A DNA stretch of 64,000 nucleotides from Clitopilus passeckerianus (taxonomy: Eukaryota > Basidiomycota > Agaricomycetes > Agaricales > Entolomataceae): contig CALYLX010000123.1 in the NCBI GenBank assembly GCA_944990035.1, positions 1-64,000 on the forward strand. Reading direction: 5' to 3'. The notes beneath the pieces were generated by a model. That model had not been told where the DNA came from. It did not search any database and was given only the letters and a program-made list of their open reading frames with translations. Within the stretch, counting starts at the first letter, position 1. Each line of letters opens with the position of its first letter. Made by a program: the position numbers and the translations under genes. Shown here piece after piece: positions 25,759 through 38,368 of the stretch.

Positions 25759-27677
25759 ATGGTTAACATCCGTGCCGGGGTACACATCTGGCTTCGAAAC
25801 ATTGTCATTCGTACCATTCTGGGTGTCATCAGGCTCTTTTCTCCTTCAGTGGATGCTCTTATACGACGGTTACGCCAGTCTCCTGGTCTGCCCGTCCCTG
25901 GGCCAACTCAGCCTTACTGGACCTTGCCTCCCTCTCCGCTTGCGTCACACAATTCTGGCAGTGATGTTAAGTTACCTTCTTATGCTGATGTCGTCGTTAT
26001 TGGCAGTGGGATAACTGGAACAGCCTTTGCCAGAACTCTGCTTGACCACGACGACCGGAGGAGAGGAGATGGTCCTCCTCTTCAAGTAGTCATGCTCGAA
26101 GCGAGGGAAACATGTTCAGGTGCAACGGGACGGTGAGTCTATACCTACTCCTACACCCGCCGACCCTCATCTTATCTCAGGAATGGTGGACATATTACTC
26201 CGGTTCTCTATGCTGAGTATTCCGAGCTCAAAGAGAAGTACGGTATTCAGACGGCTCAGAAGATCATGCGTTTCCGTCTCGGTCATCTTCCCAGGATCCT
26301 TGCTGTCGCCGCAGAGGAAGAACTTTTGGAACAATCACAGTGTCGCGAGGTTGAAGCTTTTGACGTCTTCCATGACGCGGGACTCTTCAATGACGCAAAG
26401 GACAAACTGGCCGCTTACAAGAACGACTTGCCGTCGGAAAGCACTCAATACAAGATATTCGATGATCCGAAAGGGCATTCCGTAAGTAGACGATCCCGCA
26501 ATCATCATCTGGCCAGAGGTTCACGTCTATGTAGGACTTCCAGTTAACAGAGAATGCGGTCGGCTGCATGTCGACTCGAGCTGGCGCTGTACATCCATAT
26601 CGCCTTGTCACCGGCATACTTACCCGACTGCTTCAATGCCACAAGTAGGATTTTTCGCCCAATGACATGCACCAAACCTCTAACTTTTTCAGCTTCAATC
26701 TATTCACAAATACGCCTTGCACTGGTATTACCTCCCCCGATGAAGATCAGCTTTGCCTTGTTTCGACACCCAAAGGAGTTATCCGTACACCCCATGTCAT
26801 TCATGCAACAAATGGTTGGGTTGCTCACCTCCTTCCTGGTCTGAAAGGCAAGATCATACCGGCAAGAGGTACGATGACGGCTCAACGCCCCTGGGCTGGA
26901 CTTGGTCAAGGAGCTCGGTTGAAGACACAGTGGGCTGGCCAGCGTTCCTTCGTATTCTTCCCGACCGCCGAACCTCATAACTTCGACTATCTCACCCAGC
27001 AATTGCCTCGCGATGGATCGAATACGAACGGCACCGGTATATTCCCGCCTTCGGGAGAACTCATGCTCGGTGGTGGATTTGTTCGTCATAATGCGGCCTT
27101 GACTGAACTTGGGAACGCGGATGATCGTAGTTTCAACAAGGCGACTGGAAACTACTTGGCCAGTGCTCTCGGGGATTACTTCGTTGGAGGCAATAACGGC
27201 AGTGAGGAGAAGGACAGGGTGAAGGCTACTTGGAGCGGCGTATTGGGCATTTCTTGCGACGGAAATCCTTGGGTCGGAAGAGTTCCCTCTCAGGTTTCTG
27301 GTAGGTGTACTATACGGACACGGACTACACGGACTATTACACGGACCTCTCTTCGCAGCGATGTGAAGGAGGTCCACCCTGGTTCTGACACTGCTTCTGG
27401 CTTACAATTACAGAGCACTGGCTCAGACAGGCTTTCGACGCCGGGCGAGTGGATGGCTGCTGGGTACACCGGCGAGGGAATGGTGCACGCCTGGAGGAGC
27501 GGGGAGGCGTTGGCGATGATGGTCCTTGGAATGGATGAGCCGAGCACGGATCAGGAGACCATGAAGACAGATGCTGATGTTGAAGGCATCGGTGAGTGGT
27601 TCCCAGATGTGTTTAGGGTCACTGAGGACAGGTGGAACAACACGGGGTTCGAGGATTTCATCGCGGCCTTTTTGTAA
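25759..27677 (+). CDS. FAD-dependent oxidoreductase (DAO family)
   Basis: Four exons: 25759-26132, 26181-26481, 26535-26644, 26693-27677, all GT-AG, giving 589 intact residues. The Rossmann dinucleotide-binding motif VVVIGSGITGTAFARTLL is followed by the strand LQVVMLEARETCSGATGRNGGH, the usual start of the D-amino-acid-oxidase (DAO) fold; the C-terminal half ends with AAGYTGEGMVHAWRSGEA, the second FAD-contacting region. A hydrophobic stretch near the N-terminus (WLRNIVIRTILGVIRLF) may be a membrane anchor or targeting segment. Residues around VSGRCTIRTRTTRTITRTS form a low-complexity insert encoded by imperfect repeats of ACACGGACT (about 27315-27350). Substrate cannot be told. I took the ATG at 25759; an upstream in-frame start at 25540 would add 73 residues of unlikely composition. 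Confidence 0.85.
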
Positions 27678-28336
27678 GCCCCGCGTACGCAGAATGTTTT
27701 TCATTATCCTACCTATGACTTACGGCATATGCATTCCTCTTCACCTGTACTCCATGCCTTTACGGCGAAGACCTGTTTCTCGATTTACCTGTACTAGTAC
27801 GATATCTCTCGTAGCCCATCGAATTTACCCTCAACTCGCCTTGACATACGTCTGTCGTCACTTCAGCTTGGTTTGACGCCTCCACGTTTTTAAACTTTTA
27901 CCCTCTCTACCCTCATAACGACGACGCGATCCTTACTCCACGTGTGAGACGCGTTTTCCATACTGTGGAAAATCCTAGATTGGCGAACTTGGTAGACGCT
28001 AAGACGCTGGCCACTATTCGGAAAAGGGAGACATCCGCCACATAGAGTTGAGCGGCCATTGACTCGATTGGTGAAATATGTTTACCACTTTCCATGGGCC
28101 ACCACTGATCGCCTCTAGAGGTCTAACTTCAACACATGTCGAGGTTGTATGAGCTCTGGCGTTTGATAGAGATCAATATCATGATAGCCTCTGGAGATAG
28201 CCTCGTGCATTTGGATGATGGTAAAAACGGCCAGGGTCTACTTCGACATAGCCACAATCACGCCAAGATGGCCATGGTAGTAACCAGTTTTTACTTTCAG
28301 CGTGTTTTGGGCCATCCCTTTCTTCCTCCTCCCGCC
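27678..28336. other. Spacer without recognised gene
   Basis: No gene found in 659 bases between the oxidoreductase and the expansin-like gene. Confidence 0.45.
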
Positions 28337-29374
28337 ATGTACCCCCGGATCCTCTCCTCGACTCTCCTCCTGATTTTCACCATCCTCCTTGTAGATTTAT
28401 CTGGTGTTTCTGCATCAAGTCATCATGTCCCAAGAGTCAACCGTCACAAGCGATTGACCAGTCGATTGGAGAGTCAAGTATTTTCCCCCGAGGCTCCCTC
28501 GAGGCCTTTGAGGAAACGGAAGTCATGCTCGAAGCCCCATCCCCCATCCGCCTCTTTTACCAACTCAACCACTTCCGCAAAAGAAGACAAGCCTACAACC
28601 ACGAAATCGCCGTCAAAACCGGGAAGCGACAATGGTAGTGGCATCGGCGTGAACGTCGGCGCTGGGGTCGCTTTCAAGCCTGGAAATTGGCCAACGAAGA
28701 CTCAACCCGGTGCGGCTCCTGTGGCGCATAGGACATCTGCCGCGGACCCATACCTCACTGAGCTATCGAAGGCCTTCAACAACAAAGGCAATGCCCTTTA
28801 CACAAAGGTGCATAAAGGGCAGATGACTTACTAGTGAGTTTTCCTTCGTACAGGCAGGTGAATACGTTCTAATTTGGGACTTAGTGGACAAGGCCTCGGT
28901 GCATGCGGCGACACTTACGACGATGACTCGATGACGGCTGCTGTTTCCAAGCTCATGTTCGATGTCTGGCCTGGTGCATGGGCTGGCGAAATGAACCGGT
29001 GAGCTTCAATCAGACATCCCCCAGTCGCATGGTCTGATGTCATTTTAGCAACCCCATATGTGGCCCCTTTGTCCCAGGACGCAAGCTCTTGAACGCTCAG
29101 GGCAAATACGATACCGTTGTTCCTGGGAGCCAATACATTATCCTCGGCGGCGATGGTTTACCGAACTGTGACACTGGCATTATCGGTCACTCTCAATGCC
29201 ATATTCCTCACAGCAACCGTTAAACACGGTGGGAAATCTATCATCGTGAAGATTGTTGACCGATGCGAAGCGTGCCAGCAGGGCGATATCGATTTGACAC
29301 CAGCAGCGTTCAAAGCTCTTGCAGATCCTGCGCTAGGAAGGACGGATGTTGAATGGTTTTTCAACCAGTACTGA
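28337..29374 (+). CDS. Secreted expansin-like protein with double-psi beta-barrel
   Basis: Four exons: 28337-28833, 28885-28998, 29049-29155, 29214-29374; 292 residues, no breaks. An N-terminal signal peptide (hydrophobic core STLLLIFTILLVDLSGVSA) is followed by a basic region and a long Ser/Thr/Lys/Pro linker. The C-terminal about 115 residues are a RlpA/expansin-type double-psi barrel: TYYGQGLGACGDTYDDDS, then NPICG, and GKSIIVKIVDRCEACQQGD with DIDLTPAAFKAL. The catalytic-type Asp (VDRC) is kept. Relatives such as loosenins loosen plant or fungal cell walls without hydrolysis. Insert between NPICG and the last barrel strands is longer than usual. There is no second carbohydrate-binding domain. 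Role on a plant substrate or own wall is open. Confidence 0.85.
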
Positions 29375-30346
29375 TCGGGAGGATTGATTCTCTACCGTTT
29401 GCTTGGTTTATTCGGATCGCTTGCCAGTTGAATTGGTGGCGCATGCACACAGATACCCTAACCTCTATCTCGATATTCCCTGGTTGGAATGGTTTCCTAT
29501 TTTTGTCGCCTGCCTTGGCACGCGCTGGTTAATTGTATTAAACGCCCAGCTGCTTGGTTCACCTGTTTCTAGAGACCTCCAGGAGAACGTCATTGATATT
29601 TTAATTATTCGTTGAATCTACACATACCTACAGTTATCGCTATAGTCGCTACTGCCATTGAAATATAGAAATATTTTACCCGTTCAGGAAGAGTCGAGTG
29701 TTCGGCTGGTTACGGCAAGGGATCCACAAAAGTAGAATGGAAGCAACCACATGAGCGTTCTGATGGATGTGAGGCTCCAGCAGTGGTCAGCCTTGCTCAA
29801 GCTTTTTCTTGGTGACGTCCCGGGAAGTTAGAGAGCGAACGAGAAAACCTTATAAAGGAAGCAGGAAAGCTGCCGCTGCGAATCCGACACAGACGGGCAA
29901 GTTGGAATCCTCGGGAATTTCTTTTGTGGCCGTTTTCCGGCGGGACACTCAAGGTAAAGGAAATTCAATGACTTTTACTGGACCAAGACTGTTAAGCGTA
30001 GCCGCATGATAACAGCAGCGGCCATGGCAATGGATAAAAGGAATTCCACGTGAAGCTGGGGGCATTTTCGGTATTTACGCCTATTTTGGGTGTGGCTCTT
30101 GATTGCAACAGATTTACGAATTTGGTGCTTTCGTCGCTGTTACCAACGACGTCCAGCAGACCTTTGATCTTTACTTGCTCACTGTCCAAGTCGACGAGCA
30201 ACTCTGCTAAGCTGACGCGTCGAACCGTGGTAAGAAACGTTTGTTGACTGCAATCAATCGTCGCCTTCATTCATCCACGTCGTATCTCCAGGCCCAGTTA
30301 CGGTTACGCGGGTAAGCTTCGCTTGTGCTCTGGTTTCTCATAGTCC
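29375..30346. other. Spacer without recognised gene
   Basis: Nothing convincing in 972 bases. A possible leader intron (GTAAGC about 30311 to the AG just before the next start codon) would belong to the BNI4-like gene. Confidence 0.4.
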
Positions 30347-33204
30347 ATGGCCATACTTGCACCGCTGGACTGGCAACAAAACAATCTTCCAAAAGATAAA
30401 ACTATGGAGGTTCCTTCAAATTCTAAACAACAGCGCTCGTCACCTGCAAACGAGAGCCAGAACCATCCACCGCAGCAGCAAGGCCAGCAACTTCAGCAAC
30501 AACCGCCAGCTCGTCATCACCCATCCTATACATACCCAATTCAGCAGCAGCCACAAGGAAGTTGGACCCCGTCAATAACTGCAGCCCCGTTTTACCCCTC
30601 ATTTTACCAAAATCAACAACACCACTCACCGCAGACTTACCCACAGCAGGTACAACCACCTCATGGTTATTTTGACCAAGCAGCGAACGCTCAGCTAGCT
30701 GCACAGTGGGCATACCAGCAAATGATATACAATGCCCAGCATGCGTTCCCCCAGACCCAACGCAGCCCTTCAAACGATTTTTACGCGCAAAATCAGATTA
30801 CCCCTGCTTTCAATGGACCATTTCCCAGCGGAACTCCTCCCCTCACCGAGGCAATTCTGTTGACGCTCAGCAGGCCGGACAGCCAAACCAGATCGGAGGA
30901 TTTCACCCTACCGACGGCCCAACAAGCAAAACCAGCAAACACCAGCTCACACGCAACATCCCCAAGATACCGATAGGCGGGCTGGTGCACCCATTCCTCC
31001 TCAACCTCCTTACAAGCGTCCAGACGCCTCGGGCTCAAGTTCATCCGTCAATTCATCCCATAGCCAGCGTCAAAGAACCAACAGTACACAGAGCGGCGCT
31101 AGCGGCCACACCAGCCCGTCGTCGGCCGCTGGCAGCGTCCGAGGTCGTAACCACCCCTCATCCACGCCTATCCCCAACAGAAATTCACCCTCACCCGCAT
31201 CCTCTACTGGTTCGAGCGCAGCAGGCCAGCTGAGGTTACCCCATCACCGTAATTCATCTTCGTCATCAACAACCTCGAGCCGGCCCTCCGGTATCTCTCC
31301 ACCTCCAGCATCATCATCCACGACTACTTCCTCTGGCACGGCATCATCCTCTCACTCGAATACCGCACTGGCTGCCCCAATACCACGACCAGCGCGCCCG
31401 TCGCCGTTATCTCAGGGCAATTTTATCGCATCAGAACGGCGGATGTCACGGGATGACAGCATGCTCGATACGATGCCTGCATCTGGGGCTCGTGGAAGCG
31501 GCCTAAAGGGGCGGCTACGCAGGGCATTATCGTTCAATCCGGGTCTGAAAGAGGACGAGGCATCGGATGATGAATCGATCAAAGCCTCGACCTACAACGC
31601 GTCGAGCAAACAAAAAGCCAAAAGTTCTACACCGAACACCACAGCCAAGCCAAGCGGAACAAATGGTGCTGCCTCCACAGGCGAGCCCACTGGCGATGAC
31701 TCGGCTTCCACCGCGACTGTCCAGACCAAGAAGAAGAGCCGTGCTGCCTCGCTTTTCAACACGCGGTTGAATGCCAGCACGGATAATATCTCGCTCTCGT
31801 CCACTGTGAGCAGTGCGAGCGTGATGATCCGCAAACTGGGTTCAATGGGGCGGCTGGCACGACGCAATTCGTTAGCTGGGATCACCTCCTTGTTCAAAGA
31901 TAAGGACAAAGATAAGAGCAAGAAGAAGGACAAGAAGGGTGGTGCCAAGGCAGAGGCTAGCGAGGCTAGTGTTTCCCATGTCACGGCTGAGCTAGACAGG
32001 ACGGGTAGCGACTGGACCAACACAACAGAGATGAATGGGTTGAGTCCTGCTGCTAAACTGGCGAGACAGCATACCCTCAAGAGCAATGCTGAAGCTGCCG
32101 CTCGCGCGAAAGCACAGCAGGAAGCCGCTGCCAAGGCGGCTGCTGAGGCTTCGGCTAACGGCGCGAACGGTGCTGGTGTTCCTGCCTGGGACAAGGACAC
32201 TGCGAAGAGGCAGGCTAGCTCTCCGCTCAAAAGCGGCAGCGTCAGGGTGAACGAGGATGGAAGCAGGATCTTGGTTGAAGATGATGATGACGATAGTGAT
32301 GATGGTCATCATCATGGTTCTCAGCAGGCTGAGCACAACTTTAGACAAGAGGGTTGGGATGAGGATGAGGATTGGGACGTGGGTGATGAAGACGATGAAG
32401 ATACTACTATCCGGCTTGGGATAGGTCGGGCAAGTCTCGACGATGCTGAGGACCATGAACCTTGGGCTGTCAACGTCCGGCGTAGCGAAGAACGGGTACG
32501 ACAGCCTGCAAAGGGCATTTTGAAGAGTATGTCGTTCCCTTTTTTCAATTTCTTACAACCTGACAATCCTATTAGACGCGGACACTTATGACCAACAAGT
32601 TTATCTCCATGACGCAGCCAATCGTCTTCGGTCTAATTCATACACTGCACCTGGTCATACAGAGCTTGGACCCCTCGCTCATTTACCTTCGGACGGGCCA
32701 GATCAGCTAGATGGTATTCACAAACCACAGCCATTAGACCCCATTCCCTCTCTACCACCCCTCTCTTTTGACTCCCCTACTACAATGTCTTTCGACAAGG
32801 AACCCACCACGCCCACTAACGCGAACTCTCCGCATGTTCCGGAGAAATCGAGCCCGATGTTCCACCATGCCAACTCATCAGCGCCGGCTCTGTCGAAGAT
32901 GACGGCTCCTATGATGCTCACTCATCGCTCAGCTACAGCACCTGCAGCAAAACGGTTGACGTTTGCAAACAACTTGTCTGTCTACGATACATTCCCTGCT
33001 TCGGTTTACGACCGTCGAAGCGAACCTGCCACCTGGAGTCGTTTGACCCCTGCGCTGGCACAGAGAATCAAGGAGGAACTCAATTCCTACAAGATGGAAG
33101 AGATGGAAGTCCATGCAGCCAGTAGAATTCAGTACGTGCCTTCTTCTCATTGTCCTTGAAAACGGAACCTGACCTTCGTTTCCAGCACCCAATTCTTCGT
33201 TTGA
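30347..33204 (+). CDS. BNI4-like scaffold protein, Ser/Pro/Gln-rich
   Basis: Exons: 30347-32526, 32576-33131, 33186-33204. Two breaks, at CCCC 30839-30842 and CCC 30918-30920, each mended by one added base, give 918 residues and a length divisible by three. The N-terminal third is Gln/Pro-rich (QQQGQQLQQQPPARHHP), the middle Ser/Thr-rich with basic (KDKDKDKSKKKDKK) and acidic (EDDDDDSDDG) runs, mostly disordered. The conserved end is LTFANNLSVYDTFPASVYD, then SRLTPALAQRIKEELNSYK and IHTQFFV, which I recognise as the C-terminal block of Bni4-type proteins. Bni4 targets protein phosphatase 1 and chitin synthase to the septin ring of the bud neck; RLTF here could be the PP1-docking RVxF motif. 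The start could also be the later in-frame ATG at 30404. Confidence 0.65.
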
Positions 33205-33850
33205 TTATTTACCGTACTCATATTCCTTTTTGGATTCCCCGACTGGCATGACTGCTTGCTTGTGATTTAATCATAATCATGCCAGTTATTCCTTCAAGAT
33301 CCTGCAGCAATCTTAAGGATGCGAGTGGATACCCCTATTACACTCAAGTCCCCTATCTTCATTGTCAATTCAAGCAAATTATTATACCCCACACACTCGT
33401 GTAATAATTTTTCAAATACGGCCTGGCCGGCGGCTCACAAGATCGGTCGTACGCGCCACACGTCTCTCTCGTTTTCCAACCATTTTTGTCAATCCCTGTG
33501 GACGGACTTTCCCATTATGCTGTCAAGAACATTCACATACGCGCAACACCCTCTCCTCAAACTGTCAAACATATTATTTCACCATTCAATGTGTTCTCTA
33601 GCCCAATTGTGTCCTATATCAAATGATGCTCGCGCAGTAGTTCATCATACTCATGTCTGTTTATTTCTCTAACCATCACGCTTGTCCTATTATTTGTTCA
33701 AAGTATTTAAAGACTGGTTTCTTTTGTAAAAGGGATGTGTTTTGGGAAATGTCGAGTTGTACATAGCAACCCCTCGTTATAAAAGCGTGATTAGATTAGA
33801 TCCGGCGGTTGATATGTTGCTCAGGATACGAGTTTTTGCCTCTTGCAGCC
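33205..33850. other. Spacer without recognised gene
   Basis: A/T-rich 646 bases between the BNI4-like 3' end and the LTA4H start codon; no gene seen. Confidence 0.45.
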
Positions 33851-36533
33851 ATGACAGACCCAACGACTCAATCGAATTACTTGCAAGTCGCCACAGAACA
33901 TATCCAGCTTGACTGGAAGCTCCACTTTGATACGCAGAAGATATCGGGTTCTGCGACACATCACTTGCTCGTGAAGGAGGACAATCCGAAGAATGTTATG
34001 TGAGGTTCCCTTGGAATTCAAGCCAAGCCATTGCGCTGATTTGACGTTAGTTTCGATACTTGGGCTCTAGATATCTCTGAAGTTAGCCATGAAGGCAAAC
34101 CAGTCAATGTAAGCGACCAATATCCAATACCTCGACCGACCCTCTTGTTGATAGGTATCGCTGACCTGAATCTCCGATCATAGTTTACTATTGGGGAGAA
34201 ACATGAAATTATGGGATCTGCCCTTGTTGTGGACCTCCCCTCTGGTTTGAAGAATGGAGATTACGTCGATATCAAGATCGTGTATCAAACCACGGAAGGC
34301 TGCACGGCTCTCCAGTGGCTTGATAAAGCGTGCGTACTGTAGCGACAGCGTCGATGTCTTGGTACTAATGACTGGTTTAGACAAACGTCAGGAAAACAGT
34401 TCCCATATCTTTTCAGTCAATGCCAGCCTATCTATGCTCGTGCTATCGTTCCCGTTCAAGGTACGCCCGATCTGACTTTGCTTCCAAGGCAGATCATTGA
34501 TTCCTCGATATCATTCTAGATAGTCCGTCGGTAAAGATTGTACGTTCTCGTGATCTCAGATCTTTTACGCCTCATCTAAGGATTGTTCCACTAGAAATAC
34601 AGTGCCAACGTCACTTCCAACCTCCCGGTCCTCCTCTCAGCTATCAGGCAATCTCCACCATCCGATGGTGCTCCTCATGGAGGCAAAGAAATCGGAAAGG
34701 ATGAAGTGACATATGTTTACGATCAGGTAGGTTGTACCTCTACACATTAGAAGGCTTGTTAACCTCCCGTGTATTAGCCTGTACCAATCCCGTCCTATTT
34801 GCTTGCTATCGCGTCTGGAAACATCCATTATCGCGCATTCCCCCGACATGAAAACAAGGAGTGGAAGTCTGGCATCTGGGCAGAGCCAGAGCTTTTGGAC
34901 AGGTCATACTGGGAATTCTCTGCCGATACAGCCAGGTAACGAGATGTCCTACAGAAGCGTTTGAACCAAATTTTGATCTTATCGTCAGGTTCTTGGCAGC
35001 TGAGGAGAAGATTGTTACGCCCTATAGATTCGGTGTATACGACCTTCTCATCCTTCCGCCGTCGTTCCCCTACGGAGGAATGGTGAGCAAATATATATAC
35101 TACCTTCAAAAGTCATAATTTACTCACCAAAATATCAGGAAAATGCTTGCATCTCCTTCCTGACTCCCAGTACGTCTCTGACCCGTCAATAAGAGTATAT
35201 CTGCTGATTAGCCTTCCAGCTCTTTTGACCGGCGATCGTACTCTGGTCGACGTAGTCGTTCATGAGCTCACGCACTCTTGGTTCGGCAATGGTGTAACGT
35301 ATGTTTGGTTGCATTTCCAATGGCTCGATCTCTGACTGCATGCATAGGCATGCAAACGCTTCCCACTTCTGGCTGAACGAGGGATGGACCACGTACATCG
35401 AGCGTGTCCTCCAGGAGATCCTTCACACACCTGCACACCGAGGCTTCTCTTTCGTTATTGGTGCAAAGGCGCTCGAAGATGAACTTAAACGATACGAAAG
35501 CAAGCCCAAATATCAGAGGCTGGTTATTGAGTTTGAAAAGGGAGAAGACCCAGACGAGGCTTACAGCAGCATTCCTTACGAGAAGGGTGCCAATTTCATC
35601 CTTCATCTCGGTAAGTGATGTCTGGAAGACCCCCGAGGCGTATTTATCCGTTGTCAGAACGCAAGATTGGTGGCCTCTATACCTTCCTCCCCTATGTGAA
35701 GGATTATGTCAATACCTTCATGGGCAAGAGCATCACCACAGACCAATGGAAGGATCATCTCTATGCGTACTGGACCAAGCATGGGGGCCCCGAAAAGATC
35801 AAGGCTCTCGACTCAGTTGACTGGGACGTGAGATTACCCTCTCTGTATTGCTACCAAAGCCTGGTGCTGACCTTTGCTCCAGGCATGGCTACACGGAGAG
35901 GGCACCGAACTCCCGTCAAGATGGAGTATGATACAACTTTGGCCAAGCAAGCATACGCACTCGCGGATAGATGGGATAAAGCTCGCTCTACCGAGGATCC
36001 TTCGAAATTCGGGTTTTCCGCCTCCGATTTGGAAGGTTTCGACGGGAACCAGATAAGTATGTTGTTCGATCATGAATCCAGGAACCGAATGACTGAAACT
36101 GCTGCTTGAATCTAGTCGTCTTCCTGGAACGCCTACACTCTCAAACCTCGCTCCCGTTGTCCCACATCGACCATCTTGGCGAGCTGTATGGCCTGTCGTC
36201 GACCCCCAACGCAGAGATCCGCTTGCGTTTCTACGAGATTGCCCTCACAAATCACGGTTCCGAGGCCGCTAAGGTATACGCACCCAAAGCCGTTGAGTGG
36301 GTCGTTGGAGAGGATGGCACTGGAATCATCAAGGGAAGGATGAAGTTCTGTCGCCCGATCTTCAGGGAAGCCAATAAGGCGGACAGGGAGATGGCCGCGA
36401 AGGTGTTTGAGAGAAAGAAGACAGAGTTCCACCCTATTGCCCGTAAGCTGATTGAGAAGGTGAGTTGATTAATCCATCCGGCACTTTGCAACTTGGCTTA
36501 TTGGTGCATGAACAGGATCTTGGTTTGGTATAA
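33851..36533 (+). CDS. LTA4H: Leukotriene A-4 hydrolase/aminopeptidase (M1 family)
   Basis: Zinc aminopeptidase of family M1 with epoxide-hydrolase relatives (yeast Lap2). Fifteen exons: 33851-33999, 34051-34108, 34184-34329, 34381-34460, 34520-34539, 34595-34726, 34778-34935, 34989-35082, 35139-35169, 35220-35298, 35348-35610, 35658-35827, 35883-36056, 36116-36459, 36516-36533. The exopeptidase motif GGMEN is split by an intron after GGM; zinc site HELTHSW with the third ligand in [16 protein letters not shown] and SQCQPIYAR before it. The C-terminal helical domain characteristic of LTA4H ([20 protein letters not shown]) is present. One break at CCC 35912-35914 (ELP to VKMEYD) is mended by one base, giving 638 residues, the family's size. 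Cytosolic and possibly nuclear; the natural substrate in fungi is unknown. Convergent with the ArfGAP, 100 bases apart. Confidence 0.94.
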
Positions 36534-36633
36534 AGATATTGAATATGGGACTGAATGTATTTATCCTGGGACAAATCTAAGTCAACTACTGCCACGAAAT
36601 AACCAAGGATGTCAAGAAAGTCATCGTTGTTGA

Positions 36634-38008
36634 TTACTTGAATCCTCCCCATAAGTCTCCAAACACGTCATCCTTCTTTTGGGTAGTAGCGGGAGCTGCA
36701 GAACCGAATGCGCCGAAAGGATCATTCTGTTGCTGTGTAGAACCGGCGGCACCGGATGAACCCCAAACGTCCGATGTGTTGAAGAGGTTATTGGTAGCAG
36801 GCGCAGCAGGTTGCGAGGCAGGATTGGCCCATAAATTTGGCTGTGCAGTCATGTTTGCGGGCGCCGCATTCCAACCAGAGCTTGCGCCCCATGCTCCGAC
36901 GCCGTTACTGCCAATCATGCTGGTCGGAGCAGGCTGAGCCTGGGGTGGTGCTGCCCACGCATTAGCTGCACCCATCTGTGCAGTTCCGGCAAATTGACCA
37001 AAAGGCACTGCAGCTGCCTGGGCTGGTTGAGGGGTCGAAAAGAGTGACAGGATATCTTGCTTCACGTCTTTCTTAGAGGCCGCTTGAGGCTCTGGGCTGG
37101 CGGGATTTGAGGGAGGTGGGGCATGGAAATCCAGCGAGAAAAGATCGTTCACGGGAGCCGCCGGTGCCTGAGCTGCGCGGCGGCGGCGGCAGGCTGAGAA
37201 GAGGGTGCAGCAACACGACCTGCAGGCGCCTGAGGAGCATTGTTGAAGTTGCTGGAGAGAAGTTGATGTGTTTGCGGTTGGCGAGTAACGGTTGCCCGGG
37301 CTGATGCAGTCGTGGGTGGGGAGCGGCTCTAGCAGTAGACGTAGCAGGTGCTGGAGCCTGCTGCTGCTGTGTTGCTGCGCTCGCTACGCCATCATCAAGG
37401 ATGGAGGGATCGGAAGGGGAGGTCCTTCTCGGGCCCATCGTTTGGACTCGTATTTTGAGCGAATAAAGGATTCCATTTTACTACGAGGATTTTGTCAGAT
37501 TGATCAGCAGCCAATCATGACTGGAACATACTGGTCGGGGGGAATGTGACCCGGTTTTAGGTGTGCTTCCCAATACAAGTTAGCTCTGTGGTTTCCCCAC
37601 TTCTGGATAGACTGGGCGAGGCGTTTATGATGAATAAAAGTCGTATACGGCTTTAGGCTTCCACTCACATCCATTTGGTCTGGTGTCCATGTATCGAGGT
37701 CAATGGATTTGACTTTGCTGATGTGGGTGCCCATGCCACGATGTATCCCAGAACATCGGATACAAAGGTAAACGCCACTGAATATCAGGAATCAGCTTTT
37801 GTTCGAGCTAGGGTGAAAGGCCACGCACAGGTTCCACGAGGCCCATCGCGGGTCTGTTCAAGTTTGTTGAGTTGGTGCTTGGCCAAGTCGGTGAGTGATA
37901 CGCACCGTTCTTCTTGCAGTCTGCACAAACTTTGTTCTCAGGCCTTTTCACAAGCTCCCGTAGCGTTCTTGCGTTTCTTTCCGTGGTAGCTCTGTCTTGT
38001 CTAGACAT
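36634..38008 (-). CDS. Arf GTPase-activating protein (Age2/SMAP type)
   Basis: Exons: 38008-37906, 37853-37829, 37777-37669, 37611-37532, 37480-36634. The N-terminal ArfGAP zinc finger is complete: CADC (after NK V), then CIRCSGIHRGMG with the arginine finger, and LDTWTPDQMD, WGNHRANLYWEAH and SFIRSKYESKRW. It turns off Arf GTPases in Golgi or endosomal transport. The C-terminal half is Ala/Pro/Gln-rich with repeated short hydrophobic motifs such as DILSLF and a terminal DDVFGDLWGGFK, similar to clathrin- or adaptor-binding motifs in Age2/SMAP proteins. Three frame breaks in the long exon (G runs 37416-37419, 37314-37321 and the GCG repeat 37177-37191) are each mended by one base, giving about 388 residues. 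Confidence 0.9.
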
Positions 38009-38368
38009 GCTGGCGTGGTGGTGGTGTGAAGCTGAGTTGTAATTTCAAGAGATGCTGATCCAAATCAAGCAACAATCGCTTCAGCTTAAAGCGCTTGGCT
38101 GAAGAAGCCATGAGCCAAGCTTTCGAGGCTCAAAGCACAGTCATGCCAAAAATCAGTCAGTCTTCTGAATACCTTACATATATGGGGTGCATGGAACCTT
38201 TGTGAAACTTATAGGACTGTATGTCTAACGCCGAACATTGATGTATCTCAATCCATGGTCATTCCAGTTCGTTCCGAGTGTAGATTATTATAGTAGAGGA
38301 GAGAAGATGGTGCAATCATAAGTACCCTTGAGTATCGTAAAGAACTTCGTTCCATCATCCCAAATACA
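38009..38368. other. Spacer: ArfGAP upstream, transporter 3' end
   Basis: 360 bases with no gene. ArfGAP and the first UNC93-like gene run in the same direction. Confidence 0.45.
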